Source: Pseudomonadota bacterium
GTDB taxonomy: Bacteria; Pseudomonadota; Alphaproteobacteria; Rhizobiales; Xanthobacteraceae
Direction of reading: 5' to 3'
DNA: 64,000 bases
Assembly: GCA_023404675.1 (NCBI GenBank)
Contig: JAEYAW010000022.1
Span: 21,174 to 85,173, forward strand
This document shows, in pieces, positions 62,701 to 64,000 of this stretch. The notes beneath the pieces were generated by a model. The model was not told the DNA's origin and did not search any database. It saw only the letters and a program-made list of their open reading frames with translations. Positions within the stretch are counted from its first letter, which is position 1. Each line of letters starts with the position of its first letter. A program made the position numbers and the translations under genes.

Positions 62701-64000
62701 TCAGGCGCTCAACACATCCTCGATGCGAATCGGCAGCGTCCGCACGCGCTTACCGGTTGCATGGAAGACGGCATTGGCGATGGCAGGCGCAGTCCCGACG
62801 AGAGCGATTTCGCCGAGGCCCTTGACGCCGAGCGGGTTCACATGCGGATCGGTCTCGTCGACAAACAGCGCTTCAAGCTTGGGTATGTCGAGATTCACCG
62901 GCATCAGATAATCCGCCATGTGCGCGTTGACCGGGCGGCCGTCGCGCGGATCGAGCGCGGTTCGCTCCATCAGCGCCATGCCCATCCCGCCGATCATGCC
63001 GCCGTTGCACTGGCTACGCGCCAACAGCGGATTGACCACACGGCCGATGCCATAGGCGCCGGTGAGGCGTCTCACGGTAATCGTGCCAACATCGGGATCG
63101 ATTGCGACTTCGGCGAAGATCGCACCGAACGAATGCATCGAATAACGCGCCGCGACGTTCGCATCGCGCTGGGCTGATCCCGTCGCTTCGATCGGCCGAC
63201 CGGCGCTTGTCACGATGTCCCCATAGGACCGGGCCGAGGTCGCATCGCCCCGCCGCTGCAGTCTGTCTCCGCTCCATTCGAGCGCATCGAGCGAAGCTCC
63301 GAACATCGGCAAGCGCTGATCCGCGACCGCCAGCTTCGCCATTTCCTCGCGTACCGCCAGGCAGCCGGCCCGAATTGCCGAACCGACCGAGGCCATCGTC
63401 CAGGAGCCGCCATGAGACGGGGTGGCGGGGTAGTCCGTCCGACCAAGACGGAAGTGGATCTTATCCGGCGGCAGGCCGAGGAATTCGGCCGCCACTTGCG
63501 TCATTGAGGTGTAGGTGCCGGGACCCATGTCACTCGCTGCCGCCTCAACCTCGGCCGTGCCATCAGCGAGCAGCCGGACGCGTGCATTCGCCGGAGCATG
63601 GAAGGCCGGATAGGAGGCCGTCGCCGTGCCCATGCCGATCAGCAAGCGGCCATCGCGCATGGAGCGCGGCGCCGCCATGCGCCGCGACCAGCCGAAGCGC
63701 TCGGCGGCGAGATCATAGCAAGCCATCAGCGAACGACTGGAGAACGGCCGGTTCTCCGATTCGTCCTGTTTCGGCTCGTTCCGACGGCGCAGTTCGATGG
63801 GATCGAGGCCAAGCGAATAGGACAATTCGTCCATGGCGCATTCGAGCGCGAAGGCCCCGCTCGCCTCGCCGGGCCCGCGCATATGGTTCGGTGTGCCGGT
63901 GTCGAGCGGGATCAACCGATACTCCGTGCGCAGGTTTGCGCAGGAATACATGAAGTCGGTGATCGAGGTCAGCGCCTCGGTGAACTGCTCGTAGCGGCTG
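62701..64000 (-). CDS. Molybdenum hydroxylase large subunit (PaoC/xanthine dehydrogenase family), partial
   Basis: The frame is open from the right edge to a TGA at 62701-62703, giving about 432 C-terminal residues; the N terminus lies beyond base 64000. Family marks: MRGPGEASGAFALECAMDEL, the active-site loop of PaoC-type aldehyde oxidoreductases, AASDMGPGTYTSMTQVAAE, and the C-terminal GVKGLGEIALVGTAPAIANAV with the catalytic Glu. It is a second, different molybdenum hydroxylase from the form II CoxL enzyme at 14422. Small and medium subunit genes are expected to the right, beyond the window. Confidence 0.88.
   Translation of the reverse strand, partial: SRYEQFTEALTSITDFMYSCANLRTEYRLIPLDTGTPNHMRGPGEASGAFALECAMDELSYSLGLDPIELRRRNEPKQDESENRPFSSRSLMACYDLAAERFGWSRRMAAPRSMRDGRLLIGMGTATASYPAFHAPANARVRLLADGTAEVEAAASDMGPGTYTSMTQVAAEFLGLPPDKIHFRLGRTDYPATPSHGGSWTMASVGSAIRAGCLAVREEMAKLAVADQRLPMFGASLDALEWSGDRLQRRGDATSARSYGDIVTSAGRPIEATGSAQRDANVAARYSMHSFGAIFAEVAIDPDVGTITVRRLTGAYGIGRVVNPLLARSQCNGGMIGGMGMALMERTALDPRDGRPVNAHMADYLMPVNLDIPKLEALFVDETDPHVNPLGVKGLGEIALVGTAPAIANAVFHATGKRVRTLPIRIEDVLSA

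Overview
The window is GC-rich DNA from an alphaproteobacterium, most likely of the Bradyrhizobium/Afipia/Rhodopseudomonas group (Nitrobacteraceae). This is inferred from gene content and order: prmC followed by a DUF4167 protein, a divergent tsaD/hemD pair, hemD followed by a mitofilin-like protein and a HemY-domain protein, many hydroxylase-type molybdenum dehydrogenase genes, and short GC-rich hairpin repeats. No rRNA gene is present, so species cannot be fixed. There is one tRNA gene, no recognisable transposase or integrase, and no CRISPR array.

Layout. 1-6976: the prmC 3' end, a DUF4167 protein, a methyltransferase, gloB with a translationally coupled DUF985 cupin, and a marR-emrA-emrB-like efflux operon with a perfect palindrome in its promoter region. 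7246-12089: aldo/keto reductase, acyl-CoA ligase, a small membrane protein too short for routine gene calling, a DsbA-like protein and a LysR regulator. 12126-22693: a long minus-strand operon that encodes a spermidine/putrescine-type ABC importer, a three-subunit molybdenum hydroxylase (form II CoxL type) and an amidase; upstream of it lie an XRE-cupin regulator and a divergent omega-amino-acid aminotransferase. 24590-27005: an MHS-type transporter and a flavin-dependent monooxygenase. 27021-31980: an RbbA-like ABC exporter operon with its HlyD adaptor. 32303-37513: a PHA synthase followed by a MaoC-phosphotransacetylase fusion, acetate kinase and a FabI-type enoyl reductase.

37545-40074 is the ffh-rpsP-rimM operon, with no trmD or rplS behind it. 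A Phd antitoxin with a frameshifted PIN-toxin gene follows, then a metallo-beta-lactamase-fold hydrolase and two exported proteins (GyrI-like and SIMPL). 43841-55527 is mostly housekeeping: dapF, mtaB, acs, an ETF-beta-type lysine methyltransferase, an EVE protein, gpsA, tsaD, hemD, a mitofilin-like protein and hemY. tRNA-Thr(CGT) lies at 55592-55667. The rest looks accessory: a small conserved protein with Hsp20, a lipid kinase, an isochorismatase-type hydrolase with a divergent LysR regulator, chrB/chrA chromate resistance, and a molybdenum hydroxylase large subunit that runs off the right edge.

The most interesting unit is the import-hydroxylate-hydrolyse operon at 12126-21824, which reads like a dedicated catabolic pathway for an unidentified nitrogen compound. 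Other points are an orphan plus-strand intrinsic terminator (candidate sRNA end), twin operator palindromes before a toxin-antitoxin pair whose toxin is frameshifted, and a 19-bp motif shared by two divergent promoter regions.
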